Assembly: GCF_034119425.1 (NCBI RefSeq)
Contig: NZ_JAWUEL010000002.1
Location: 1 to 64,000 of the forward strand
Direction: 5' to 3'
From: Actinotignum schaalii_C
GTDB taxonomy: Bacteria; Actinomycetota; Actinomycetes; Actinomycetales; Actinomycetaceae
DNA length: 64,000 nucleotides
Positions 43,696-53,191 of this stretch are shown one piece after another. The notes beneath the pieces were generated by a model, which saw only the letters and a list, made by a program, of their open reading frames with translations, did no database searches and was not told where the DNA came from. Numbering within the stretch: the first letter of the stretch is position 1; each line of letters starts with the position of its first letter. The position numbers were made by a program, and so were the translations under genes.

Positions 43696-45699
43696 CTACT
43701 TCTCCCGCAGTGCTTCTTGAATCGCTGCCGCCAGCACCGGGCCAATACCCGGAACTTCGGTGAGTTCCTCAATGCTGGCTTCCCGAATCCGTTTGACCGA
43801 GCCAAGAGCGCTCAGTAGTTTCTTCTGCTTAGCCGGCCCCAGCCCCGGAATGGCATCAAGCGCGGAGCGGGTCATCGCCTGACCCCGTTTCTTGCGGTGG
43901 AAAGTAATGGCGAAGCGATGCGATTCATCGCGTAGTTGCTGGAGGAGGCGCAGCGCCGGCGAGGTGCGCGGGAAAATAATCGGGAATTCTTCCCCCGGAA
44001 TCCACACTTCTTCCAGACGTTTAGCCAGGCCCACTACTCGCACATCGGCACCGAGTTCCTCGACCACCCGCTGGGCGGCATTGACCTGCGGCAGCCCGCC
44101 GTCCACCACGAGGAGGTCGGGGCGGTAGGCGAAACGACGCGGCGCGGCCGCGGCAGTAACGGCACTAGCCGTACCCTCATCTTCCACTCCCCCGGCATCG
44201 GCGGCGTGCGCGGCAGCGTCGTTCAAACGGTGTAATCGCCGGCGTAACACTTCGTCCATCGCGGCGGTATCATCCCGGGCCCCCTGGCCCTCCGGCCCGC
44301 GCACGATGAAATGCCGATAATCGGAGGTTTTCTTAAGGCCGTCCTCGAATACCACCATGGAGCCAACCTGCTGGCGACCCTGGGTATGGGAAATATCGTA
44401 GCCTTCGATGCGCAGCGGAGCGCGATCCAAATCCAGCCCGATGCGCAGCTCTTCCAGGGCTTGGGAACGCACCGTAATATCGGCTGCGCGCGCCAGCTTA
44501 TTGCGGTCAAAAGCCTGTTTCGCATTCGCGTGCACGGTATCCGCCAGCTGGGCTTTCGGCCCGCGCTGGGGGCGCTTGAGGTGAACCGGCCCGCCGCGGC
44601 GTTCAGCAAGCCAGCGCTCCAGCCCCGCGCGGTCCGAGGGGAAGACCGGCACCCAGATTTCCCCCGGGATAGCCCCGGGCGGTACGTGGTCCCGGTCATC
44701 AACAGAGGTGCCGGCCCGCACGGTTCGATCTCCCTGGGTGCCTACCCCGCGGTAGGAGTCGTATTCAGGATTGCCGTAGATATGGAGGAGTAGCGCGTTG
44801 ATAATATCGGCTGGTTCGGTACCTTCGGTTTCTGTTACCCAGCCGCGCTGCCCGCGGATTCTGCCCCCGCGCACATAAAAAATCTGGACTGAGGCATCAA
44901 TTTCATCGGATTCGAGACCGATAATATCGGCATTGAGATTAGAATCGAAGACCACTACATTGCGTTCAGTTGCGGTTGTCATTGCGGTGATTTCATCGCG
45001 TAGTTTCGCGGCACGTTCGAAATCTTCCACGGCGGCTGCCTTTTTCATCTCCGCGGTGCGGGCACGAATAAAATCGCTACCATCCGATTCCATGAATTTT
45101 ACGAATTCTTCGGCGACGGCGCGATTCTCCGCCGCGCTCACCATCCCGGCGCAGGCCCCATTACACAGCCCGATATGAGTATTGAAACAGGGTTTCCCGG
45201 TGCGCTGCGCCCGCCGAAATTCCGCGTCGGAACACGAGCGCATGGTGAACACCGGTAGCAGGGCGTCCAGCACTTTCCGGATCGCCCACACCTTGGTATA
45301 CGGCCCGAAGTACAGGGTGCCTTTGCGATGCTTTTCCCGGGTGATATATGCCCGCGGGAACTCCTCCCCCAGGGACACCGCCAGGTAGGGATAGGACTTA
45401 TTATCCCGAAACATCACGTTGAAGGGCGGTTCGAATTCCTTAATCCAGGAGTATTCCAGAGTGAGCGCCTCAATTTCACTCCCCACCACCACCCACACCA
45501 CATTCGTGGCGGTATACACCATGGTGCGGATGCGCGGAATGAGGCGTTCAGGCGGCTGGAAATAGTTCTGGAGCCGGTTGCGCAGATTCTTCGCTTTCCC
45601 AACGTAAAGAATGCGCCCCTCACCGTCCACGAAACGGTAGACGCCCGGGTCGGCGGGAATCGACGACGGCGCCGGGCGGTAGCTGCGTGGATCAGCCAC
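43696..45699 (-). CDS. uvrC: Excinuclease ABC subunit C
   Basis: A 667-residue nuclease of nucleotide excision repair. N-terminal GIY-YIG domain (PGVYRFVDGEGRILYVGKAKNLRNRL, about 18-43), central UVR motif (about 203-238), RNase H-like endonuclease domain (LLVVDGGLPQVNAA, about 527-540) and C-terminal tandem helix-hairpin-helix (SALDAIPGLGPAKQKKLLSALGS, VPGIGPVLAAAI). GTG/ATG start 6 bases after the uvrA stop. Operon uvrA-uvrC, followed by rapZ. Confidence 0.97.
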   Translation of the reverse strand: MADPRSYRPAPSSIPADPGVYRFVDGEGRILYVGKAKNLRNRLQNYFQPPERLIPRIRTMVYTATNVVWVVVGSEIEALTLEYSWIKEFEPPFNVMFRDNKSYPYLAVSLGEEFPRAYITREKHRKGTLYFGPYTKVWAIRKVLDALLPVFTMRSCSDAEFRRAQRTGKPCFNTHIGLCNGACAGMVSAAENRAVAEEFVKFMESDGSDFIRARTAEMKKAAAVEDFERAAKLRDEITAMTTATERNVVVFDSNLNADIIGLESDEIDASVQIFYVRGGRIRGQRGWVTETEGTEPADIINALLLHIYGNPEYDSYRGVGTQGDRTVRAGTSVDDRDHVPPGAIPGEIWVPVFPSDRAGLERWLAERRGGPVHLKRPQRGPKAQLADTVHANAKQAFDRNKLARAADITVRSQALEELRIGLDLDRAPLRIEGYDISHTQGRQQVGSMVVFEDGLKKTSDYRHFIVRGPEGQGARDDTAAMDEVLRRRLHRLNDAAAHAADAGGVEDEGTASAVTAAAAPRRFAYRPDLLVVDGGLPQVNAAQRVVEELGADVRVVGLAKRLEEVWIPGEEFPIIFPRTSPALRLLQQLRDESHRFAITFHRKKRGQAMTRSALDAIPGLGPAKQKKLLSALGSVKRIREASIEELTEVPGIGPVLAAAIQEALREK

Positions 45700-45705
45700 G
45701 GTCCG

Positions 45706-48549
45706 TCACCTCCTCGTCTCCTCCAGGAGCGGGCGAAGGAATTGCCCGGTATAGGATTCGGGAACCGCGGCGATCTGTTCCGGGGTGCCGGTGGCGACGA
45801 CGGTGCCACCACCGGCGCCCCCTTCCGGACCCATGTCGATAACCCAATCCGCGCATTTAATAACATCGAGATTGTGCTCGATAACAATCACCGTATTACC
45901 TTTATCCACGAGGGATTGCAGCACTAGAAGAAGCTTGCGAATATCCTCAAAATGCAGGCCCGTGGTGGGCTCATCCAGAATATAGACCGTGCGTCCGCTG
46001 GAGCGCCGGTGCAGTTCCGAAGCAAGCTTCACGCGCTGCGCTTCCCCACCGGAGAGCGTGGTAGCCGATTGCCCCAAGCGTACGTAACCCAGGCCCACCC
46101 GTTCCAGGGTGGTGAGATATCGGGTGATATTCGTGATGGGATCAAAGAATTCCGCAGCCTCGTGAATGGTCATATTGAGAACTTCGGAAACATTCTTCCC
46201 GCGGTACTTCACCTCTAGGGTTTCCCGGTTGTAGCGGGTTCCGTGGCAGACTTCGCAGGGCACATACACATCGGGAAGGAAGTTCATCTCAATTTTCACG
46301 GTGCCATCGCCCTTGCAGGCTTCGCAGCGACCACCTTTGACGTTAAAGGAGAAACGACCCGGACCGTAACCGCGCACCTTCGCCTCCTGGGTTTGGGCGA
46401 AAAGCTGACGAACTTTATCCCAAACCCCGGTGTAAGTGGCCGGATTTGAGCGCGGGGTGCGCCCAATCGGAGACTGGTCCACGTGTACAACCTTATCCAG
46501 GTTCGCGGCCCCGGTAACTTCACGATGCCGCCCGGGTACGGTATGAGCACCGTTAAGCTGATTAGCCAAGGAACGATACAGAATCTGATTGACGAGGGTA
46601 GATTTCCCGGAACCGGAAACCCCGGTCACCGCTATCAAGGTAGAGAGGGGGAACGCCACCTCCACGTTTTTGAGATTATTTTCCCGTGCACCCCGCACCG
46701 TGATCTTCCGATCCGGATCACTAGCGCGGCGTTGCTGCGGCGTCGTAATACTACGTTTTCCGGAAAGGTAAGCACCGGTCACGGATTCTTCGCAGTCACT
46801 TAAGCCCGCAACATCCCCCGCGTAGACCACATGCCCACCGAATTCCCCCGCACCCGGCCCAATATCGATAACGTAATCGGCGGTGCGAATTGTTTCTTCA
46901 TCGTGTTCGACAACGATCAGGGTATTCCCCAGATCACGGAGTTTGACAAGAGTACCGATGAGTTTTTCATTATCGCGCTGGTGCAGGCCGATGGAAGGTT
47001 CGTCCAGCACGTAGAGCACACCCACAAGCCCGGAACCGATCTGGGTGGCCAGGCGAATCCGCTGGGCTTCGCCCCCCGAAAGAGTGGAGGCCCCGCGCGC
47101 AAGGGTGAGATAGGACAGCCCCACATCCACGAGGAAGCCCATCCGAGCCTGGATTTCGCGCAGCACCTGCGCGGCGATACGGGCCTGGCGCGCATCGAGT
47201 TCCACGGAGTCGAGGAAGGCTTTAGCATCGTCGATGGAGAGGGAGCACAACTCGAAAATATTGAGGTTTCCGATGCGCACGGCCAGCACATCCGGCTTGA
47301 GACGCGCGCCGTGGCAGGCCGAGCAGGCGATCTCCCTCATATAGCCTTCGTAGCGTTCCTTCGACCAGCTGGATTCGGTTTCCCCGTGCTTGCGTTTAAC
47401 GTAGCCGAGTACTCCTTCAAAGCCGGTCGCATAGGTTTTTTCCCGCCCCCAACGGTTACGGTACTTGACAGTGACCTTGTAATTATTACCTTCCAGCAGG
47501 GCCTTTCGCGCCTTCTTAGGCAGATCCTGCCAGGGAGTATCCACATCGAAGCCGAGTTCCTCCCCCAGGGCTTCCATCTGGCGGGTAAAGAAGTCCTGGT
47601 GGCCGGTCCACGGAGTGATCGCGCCCTCCCGCAGAGTTTTTTCCGGATGCGGCACTACCAGATCCGGATCCACTTCCAAGGTGGAGCCCAGACCATCACA
47701 AGCCGGGCAGGCCCCGTAAGGAGCGTTAAAAGAAAAAGTCCGCGGTTCGATTTCTTCCAGGGCGAGGGCGTGCCCGTTTGGGCAGGACCGATGTTCGGAA
47801 AAACGCCGGGAGCGTTCTTCACCTTCCACCGCGTCCACGAATTCCACCACCATGAGCCCGGCGGAGAGCCCGAGAGCCTGCTCCACCGAATCGGTGAGGC
47901 GACTGGTGATACCCTCGCGCACCACAAGCCGATCAACAACGACGTCGATATTATGGCGCAGCTTCTTATCGAGACTGGGCGGGTTATCCAAGCGGATATC
48001 TTCGCTATCCACCCGGGCGCGAGTGTAACCGGCCTGGGCGAGATCCGTGAAAACATCCACATATTCGCCCTTGCGGTCACGCACAACCGGGGCAAGGACC
48101 TGGAAACGGGTTCCTTCCGGGTAGGTAAGGAGCGTATCCACGATTTGCTGGGCGCTTTGGGCGGTGATTTTCGCCCCGCATTCCGGGCAGTACTGCACCC
48201 CGGCACGCGCGTAGAGCAAACGCAGGTAGTCGTAGACTTCCGTGACCGTGCCCACCGTGGAGCGCGGGTTACGGTTGGTGGATTTCTGATCGATGGACAC
48301 CGCCGGGGAAAGCCCCTCAATGAGATCCACATCCGGTTTATCCATCTGACCGAGGAACATGCGAGCATAGGAGCTCAGCGACTCCACATAGCGGCGCTGC
48401 CCCTCGGCAAAAATGGTGTCAAAAGCCAGGGAAGATTTACCGGAGCCCGAGAGCCCGGTAAACACAACGAGTTGATCGCGGGGAATATCCACCGTGATAT
48501 TACGGAGGTTATTTTCCCGTGCGCCCTGAACATGGATAACATCACTCAC
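45706..48549 (-). CDS. uvrA: Excinuclease ABC subunit A
   Basis: A 947-residue ABC-type ATPase that recognises DNA damage. Two Walker A motifs (GLSGSGKSSLAFDTIFAEGQ near residue 31; GVSGSGKSTLVNQILY near 645), two ABC signatures (TLSGGEAQRIRLATQIGSGL and TLSGGEAQRVKLASEL), and zinc-binding cysteines (CPNGHAL..CPAC region, and CEACKGDG/CEVCHG). The start is the GTG at 48549, immediately before the conserved VIHVQGARENNLRNI; the open frame further upstream is not homologous. Confidence 0.97.
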   Translation of the reverse strand: MSDVIHVQGARENNLRNITVDIPRDQLVVFTGLSGSGKSSLAFDTIFAEGQRRYVESLSSYARMFLGQMDKPDVDLIEGLSPAVSIDQKSTNRNPRSTVGTVTEVYDYLRLLYARAGVQYCPECGAKITAQSAQQIVDTLLTYPEGTRFQVLAPVVRDRKGEYVDVFTDLAQAGYTRARVDSEDIRLDNPPSLDKKLRHNIDVVVDRLVVREGITSRLTDSVEQALGLSAGLMVVEFVDAVEGEERSRRFSEHRSCPNGHALALEEIEPRTFSFNAPYGACPACDGLGSTLEVDPDLVVPHPEKTLREGAITPWTGHQDFFTRQMEALGEELGFDVDTPWQDLPKKARKALLEGNNYKVTVKYRNRWGREKTYATGFEGVLGYVKRKHGETESSWSKERYEGYMREIACSACHGARLKPDVLAVRIGNLNIFELCSLSIDDAKAFLDSVELDARQARIAAQVLREIQARMGFLVDVGLSYLTLARGASTLSGGEAQRIRLATQIGSGLVGVLYVLDEPSIGLHQRDNEKLIGTLVKLRDLGNTLIVVEHDEETIRTADYVIDIGPGAGEFGGHVVYAGDVAGLSDCEESVTGAYLSGKRSITTPQQRRASDPDRKITVRGARENNLKNVEVAFPLSTLIAVTGVSGSGKSTLVNQILYRSLANQLNGAHTVPGRHREVTGAANLDKVVHVDQSPIGRTPRSNPATYTGVWDKVRQLFAQTQEAKVRGYGPGRFSFNVKGGRCEACKGDGTVKIEMNFLPDVYVPCEVCHGTRYNRETLEVKYRGKNVSEVLNMTIHEAAEFFDPITNITRYLTTLERVGLGYVRLGQSATTLSGGEAQRVKLASELHRRSSGRTVYILDEPTTGLHFEDIRKLLLVLQSLVDKGNTVIVIEHNLDVIKCADWVIDMGPEGGAGGGTVVATGTPEQIAAVPESYTGQFLRPLLEETRR

Positions 48550-48621
48550 CCGGCCAAGCTTACACGGTTGAACACAGGTTCGATAACCGAATGGTGCAAT
48601 GTTCACGCTAGGCTGGTTTCC

Positions 48622-49644
48622 ATGGCAATTAAGCGAGCACGAAGCTGCGGGAATGGCCGAGAGGATAAGAGAGCCCATCGGGGCGCTCGCCTCCTCCGCT
48701 ACCGCCCCGATCCCCTAGTAGCAGGAATTATCCTGGCGATGATCGCGGGACTGCTGATTCCGGCGCCCAGCGCCCTGCGGGCACACTTGGGAACCGTATC
48801 GGACCTCGCGGTTGCCTGCGTATTCCTGGTCTACGGGATGCGGCTACGCACCCGGGACGTACTGGCCGGGCTGCGCAATATCCGCCTGCAAGGCCTGGTG
48901 TTTCTATGCACCTACCTGATTTTCCCACTCCTCGGTTTCGCCCTGGGCCACCTCGTTGCACCGGTTGTGGGTCCAGCTTTTGCCCTCGGTTTCCTCTACC
49001 TGGCACTCCTGCCTTCTACCATCCAGTCCTCGGTGACCATGGTCTCCATCGCCCGCGGGAATGTTGCCGCTGCCGTCACGTCCGCCACGGTATCCAATAT
49101 CGCGGGAATTTTCCTCACCCCGCTACTCGTCCTGCTTTTCCTGCACGTAGAGGGGGCTTCGGCCGGATCTATTAATTCGGTGCTCCTCAAGCTGCTCCTC
49201 CCCTTTGTTATTGGGCAGTGCCTTCAGCCCTGGGTCGGCACGTGGTTCCGCGCGCACCCGCGCCTGGTACGCACCGTTGATAACACCTCGATTATCCTCA
49301 TCGTGCTCTCATCCGTCCTCAATGCCACCGCGGAAGGGGCCTGGGCCGGGGTAACGGTCTGGACAATCCTCGGACTGCTCGCCCTGTGCTGTGTGTTGCT
49401 GGCTGCAATGCTATCCATTACCTGGTGGCTGGGGGGCCTGGCTCGGATGCGTGTAGAGGACCGCATTGTGGTACTCATGTGCGGATCGAAGAAATCATTG
49501 GCAACGGGGCTCCCGATGGCTAAGGCACTATTCGCCCCGGCCACGGTCGCCCCGTTGTCCGTTCCGGTGGTTATTTTCCACCAGCTACAAATTTTTGTGT
49601 GCGCAATTCTGGCGCGCCGCCTAGCCCGGCGCCACAGCAATTAG
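48622..49644 (+). CDS. Bile acid:sodium symporter-like transporter
   Basis: A 340-residue membrane protein of the SBF/BASS superfamily (SBF-like, YfeH/YocS type) with about ten helices. Features include LLPSTIQSSVTMVSIARGNVAAAVTSATVSN (about 130-160), which carries the conserved crossover region, and CGSKKSLATGLPMAKALF (about 289-306). It is divergent from uvrA with only 72 bases between starts. The substrate is unknown; related proteins move organic anions with sodium. Confidence 0.82.
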   Translation: MAIKRARSCGNGREDKRAHRGARLLRYRPDPLVAGIILAMIAGLLIPAPSALRAHLGTVSDLAVACVFLVYGMRLRTRDVLAGLRNIRLQGLVFLCTYLIFPLLGFALGHLVAPVVGPAFALGFLYLALLPSTIQSSVTMVSIARGNVAAAVTSATVSNIAGIFLTPLLVLLFLHVEGASAGSINSVLLKLLLPFVIGQCLQPWVGTWFRAHPRLVRTVDNTSIILIVLSSVLNATAEGAWAGVTVWTILGLLALCCVLLAAMLSITWWLGGLARMRVEDRIVVLMCGSKKSLATGLPMAKALFAPATVAPLSVPVVIFHQLQIFVCAILARRLARRHSN

Positions 49645-49660
49645 CCCGGCACGCGCCGCC

Positions 49661-50710
49661 CTAGTTAGCACCGCCAGCTGCATCGTCGTCGTTCTTCTTC
49701 TTGCGTGCAAGGGAACGCGAGCGAAGCAGGGAGGCCACCACCGTCACCACGATAATGACAACGATCACGAGCAGCGAGCTCAGCGGTGTGAACTCGAAGA
49801 ATCCCGCGGCGATATCGTAATGGTGCAGCGCCTCGAAAATGAGTTTGAAACCGATAAAAGCGAGGATAGCTGCCAGGCCAAAGTGCAGGTACACAAGGCG
49901 CTCCAACAGCCCATCCACCAGGAAGAACATCTGACGCAGGCCCATGAGGGCGAAGGCGTTTGCCGCGAAAATAATGAAGGGCTCGGTGGTGAAACCGAAG
50001 GAGGCCGGGATGGAATCGAGGGCGAACATGAGGTCAATCCCGCCGATGGCGATAATGCACAGCAGTAACGGGGTGATGTAGCGCTTGCCGCCCCGCTTCA
50101 CGATGTAGTGGTCGCCGTGGTAATCCTCGGCTACCGGGAGGGTGCGGCGCGCCAGGCGCACGAAGAAATTATCGGCTTCCTCACCTGTCGGTTCGCTATT
50201 CGAGAGACCCTCTTTGACCTGCGAGAACGCGGTCCACAGCAGGAAAGCGCCGAAGAGGAAGAAGGACCAGGCCAGGGATTCCACAATGACTTTACCCAGC
50301 AAAATAAAGAGGAACCGCAGGCACAGTGCGATAACAATACCCCAGAACAGCACTTTTTGCTGGAGGGCACGGGGCACCGCGAAGGAACCCATAATAATAA
50401 TGAAGACGAAGATATTATCGACAGAGAGGGAATACTCCACGCCCCAGACGCTGAAGAATTGCAATCCGAAGGTATCCCCGTGGCGCCACCACAGGTATCC
50501 GCCCAGGCAGACGGCGAGGAAAATGTAGAAAAGCAGGAAACCTGCCGATTCTTTCATGCTGGGCTCGTGCGGTTTGCGCACGTGGGAGAGCAGATCGAAA
50601 GCGAAAATACCGATAACAACAACGAACAGCAGGATCCACTCGGCCATATGGACCGACATCTGATCGGGCGTGCTCGTCAACGGCAGCACACCCGTGGCGT
50701 ATGAAAGCAT
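49661..50710 (-). CDS. TerC-family membrane protein, probable manganese exporter
   Basis: A 349-residue integral membrane protein of the TerC/Alx family with about nine helices. Signature parts are VWGVEYSLSVDNIFVFIIIMGSFAVPRALQQKVLFWGI (about 90-127) and GGIDLMFALDSIPASFGFTTEPFIIFAANAFALMGLRQMFFLV (about 220-262), both with acidic residues thought to bind metal. The start at 50710 follows GGAGGTATAT. A probable manganese-sensing leader lies directly upstream, which supports Mn efflux. It ends close to the SBF-like gene, pointing toward it. Confidence 0.88.
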   Translation of the reverse strand: MLSYATGVLPLTSTPDQMSVHMAEWILLFVVVIGIFAFDLLSHVRKPHEPSMKESAGFLLFYIFLAVCLGGYLWWRHGDTFGLQFFSVWGVEYSLSVDNIFVFIIIMGSFAVPRALQQKVLFWGIVIALCLRFLFILLGKVIVESLAWSFFLFGAFLLWTAFSQVKEGLSNSEPTGEEADNFFVRLARRTLPVAEDYHGDHYIVKRGGKRYITPLLLCIIAIGGIDLMFALDSIPASFGFTTEPFIIFAANAFALMGLRQMFFLVDGLLERLVYLHFGLAAILAFIGFKLIFEALHHYDIAAGFFEFTPLSSLLVIVVIIVVTVVASLLRSRSLARKKKNDDDAAGGAN

Positions 50711-50714
50711 ATAT

Positions 50715-50845
50715 ACCTCCGGATGGAATGACCGGAGGTCTCTTCCCACCGACCGGGCGCGCGGCCGCGGCAGGTCTCCGATCCGGACGACCCGGGTGGG
50801 TCTCGTGCTGACGAATCGGCGGTTGACGGGAATACTCCCCTCCAC
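50715..50845 (-). promoter_or_regulatory. yybP-ykoY-type manganese riboswitch of terC
   Basis: The terC leader on the minus strand contains GGAGGGGAGTATTCCC, then GTCAACC and CGTCAGCACGAGACCCACC, and ends in AGACCTCCGGTC and CCGGAGGTATAT. These match the actinobacterial terC leader of the yybP-ykoY class as I remember it. ACCTCCGG (50739-50732) pairs with CCGGAGGT (50722-50715) and would hide the ribosome site, so metal binding should open translation. The call rests on motif recall and gene context; a covariance-model search would settle it. Confidence 0.75.
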
Positions 50846-50956
50846 GAGTGCACACTTTACACGATGGGGAGCACCACCGAGCCGCGTTTCCTATGCGGTT
50901 TGGGTGCCGGGCGGAAGTGCGTGCCCGTGCGGGCGCGCGTTTCCCGTGCGGGCATT

Positions 50957-53035
50957 TTACTTTTGGGCCTGCTGAGAGTGCCACAGCTCGCTTTTTAAAT
51001 CTTTGATCTCATCGCGATAGCGCGCCGCGAGCTCAAATTGGAGCTGTTCGGCGGCCGCGTGCATCTGTGCGGTGAGCTCGGTAATGAGTTCGCGCAACTC
51101 TTTGCCACCCTGCGCCCGGGCAATTTCAGCTTCCGAAGCCCGCGCCCGAGCATGCGCGGGTTCTTGACGATACCCGCCGGCGAGCAGCTGCTCAGTATCC
51201 ACGTCTTCCCGGGCGAGCATATCGGTCACGTCCGCAATGCGTTTGCGCAGTGGTTGCGGATCGATACCGTGTTCCCGGTTATAGGCGAGCTGCTTTTCCC
51301 GGCGCCGATTCGTTTCATCAATAGCCTGCTGCATATTCGGGGTAATGCTATCGCCGTACATATGCACTTCCCCGGAAACGTTACGGGCCGCTCGCCCAAT
51401 AGTTTGGATGAGCGAGGTGGTAGAACGCAAAAAGCCCTGCTTATCCGCATCGAGGATGGCCACGAGGGAAACTTCCGGAAGATCCAGGCCCTCGCGCAGC
51501 AGGTTAATACCCACAAGCACATCGAATTTCCCGAGCCGCAATTCCCGTAGCAGCTCCACTCGGCGCAAGGTATCCACATCCGAATGCAGATACTCCACCC
51601 GCACCCCGCGGTCAGCCAGGTAGGCGGTGAGATCTTCAGCCATTTTCTTCGTTAGCGTGGTGATAAGTACCCGCTCATCACGTTCGGCCCGTACCCGTAC
51701 TTCCTCGAGGAGATCATCGATCTGACCTTCGGTGGGTTTGACTTTAATGAGAGGATCCACCAAACCGGTGGGTCGAATAATTTGTTCGACGACGCCGTCC
51801 GCTTGCTCGAGTTCATATTTACCAGGTGTCGCGGATAGGTACACAGTTTGGCCGATACGATCAAGAAATTCCTCCCATTTGAGGGGACGGTTATCCATGG
51901 CGGAAGGTAATCGGAAACCATACTCGACGAGCGTGCGCTTGCGGGACATATCCCCTTCGTACATGGCCCCGATTTGGGGAACAGTCACATGGGATTCATC
52001 AAGGATAAGAAGGAAATCATCGGGGAAGTAATCAAGAAGCGTATTGGGTGCGGTACCCGGCCCGCGCCCGTCAATATGCCGCGAATAGTTCTCAATCCCG
52101 GAGGTTGTTCCAATATTGCGCATCATCTCGATGTCGTAGCTGGTGCGCATTTCCAGGCGCTGTGCCTCGAGGAGCTTATTGTGCGCACGCAGGTATTCCA
52201 GGCGTTCGGCCAGTTCTTCCTCAATGGAACGGATAGCGCGTTCCATCCGCTCGGGTCCGGCCACGTAATGGGAAGCCGGGAACACGTGGGCGGTATCGGT
52301 GCGTTGGAGAACATCCCCGGTGAGCGGGTGCAGTAGGGATATCCCGTCAATTTCATCGCCGAAGAATTCAATGCGGATAGCCAATTCCTCGTACACGGGA
52401 ATAATTTCCACAGTATCGCCCCGCACCCGGAAAGTGCCGCGAGTAAAAGCAATATCATTACGGGTGTACTGCATGGAGACGAAGGTGCGTAGCAGCTCAT
52501 CACGATCCAGTTGCTGGCCCACGTGCAGTTGCACCATACGATCAACATATTCTTGCGGGGTACCCAGGCCGTAAATGCAAGAAACCGAGGCCACTACCAC
52601 GGTATCCCGCCGGGTGAGGAGCGAATTGGTGGCCGAGTGGCGCAGTCGTTCTACCTCATCGTTAATGGAGGAATCTTTTTCGATAAAGGTATCGGTTTGA
52701 GGAACATAGGCTTCCGGCTGGTAGTAATCGTAATAGGAAACGAAGTATTCCACCGCATTATTCGGCATAAGTTCGCGGAATTCCGCTGCCATTTGCGCGG
52801 CCAGCGTTTTATTCGGCTCCATAATAAGGGTGGGGCGCTGTACCTGTTCGATGAGCCAGGCGGTGGTGGCCGATTTTCCGGTACCGGTGGCTCCCAGCAA
52901 CACCACATCCTTTTCACCGTCGTTAATACGACGGGTGAGTTCGGCAATCGCGGCGGGCTGATCTCCCGAGGGACGGTACTCGGAGATAACTTCAAAAGGC
53001 TTATCGCTGCGCACAATCTCAGAATCAAGAGCCAT
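50957..53035 (-). CDS. uvrB: Excinuclease ABC subunit B
   Basis: A 692-residue helicase-like protein of nucleotide excision repair. Walker A LLGATGTGKSATTAWLIEQ (about 47-65), the beta-hairpin YYDYYQPEAYVPQTDTFIEKDSSIN (about 101-125), helicase motifs DESH and QTIGRAARN (about 555-563), and a C-terminal UVR domain (ELRELITELTAQMHAAAEQLQFELAARYRDEI) that binds UvrC. ATG at 53035. Separated from uvrA by terC and the SBF-like gene. Confidence 0.97.
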   Translation of the reverse strand: MALDSEIVRSDKPFEVISEYRPSGDQPAAIAELTRRINDGEKDVVLLGATGTGKSATTAWLIEQVQRPTLIMEPNKTLAAQMAAEFRELMPNNAVEYFVSYYDYYQPEAYVPQTDTFIEKDSSINDEVERLRHSATNSLLTRRDTVVVASVSCIYGLGTPQEYVDRMVQLHVGQQLDRDELLRTFVSMQYTRNDIAFTRGTFRVRGDTVEIIPVYEELAIRIEFFGDEIDGISLLHPLTGDVLQRTDTAHVFPASHYVAGPERMERAIRSIEEELAERLEYLRAHNKLLEAQRLEMRTSYDIEMMRNIGTTSGIENYSRHIDGRGPGTAPNTLLDYFPDDFLLILDESHVTVPQIGAMYEGDMSRKRTLVEYGFRLPSAMDNRPLKWEEFLDRIGQTVYLSATPGKYELEQADGVVEQIIRPTGLVDPLIKVKPTEGQIDDLLEEVRVRAERDERVLITTLTKKMAEDLTAYLADRGVRVEYLHSDVDTLRRVELLRELRLGKFDVLVGINLLREGLDLPEVSLVAILDADKQGFLRSTTSLIQTIGRAARNVSGEVHMYGDSITPNMQQAIDETNRRREKQLAYNREHGIDPQPLRKRIADVTDMLAREDVDTEQLLAGGYRQEPAHARARASEAEIARAQGGKELRELITELTAQMHAAAEQLQFELAARYRDEIKDLKSELWHSQQAQK

Positions 53036-53080
53036 AGTGGCGAGCTTACTAGCCTCACCCGGCGCGCGGTACGAAATACG

Positions 53081-53134
53081 CCAGCGGCCGGATAGAGACC
53101 CGAGGTTATGGTCGAGTTTCTATCCGGCCGCTGG
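53081..53134 (-). terminator. Hairpin after the hexose-phosphate mutarotase gene
   Basis: CCAGCGGCCGGATAGAGA (53081-53098) pairs with TTTCTATCCGGCCGCTGG (53117-53134) with one mismatch at the base of the loop. It lies 58 bases past the mutarotase stop. The recurrent word GCGCCGTCGT abuts it (53135-53144). Confidence 0.7.
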
Positions 53135-53191
53135 GCGCCGTCGTTATCCCACGCCGTTCGAACGTGGCGAGAACCGGCCTTGAACTAAAAA

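Noticed and set aside
46831..48621. Very long open frame on the plus strand running into the SBF-like transporter (over 900 codons in total)
   Set aside because: The first two thirds lie antisense to uvrA and show composition of a reverse-complemented GC-rich gene. Only the part from the ATG at 48622 is a real membrane protein.
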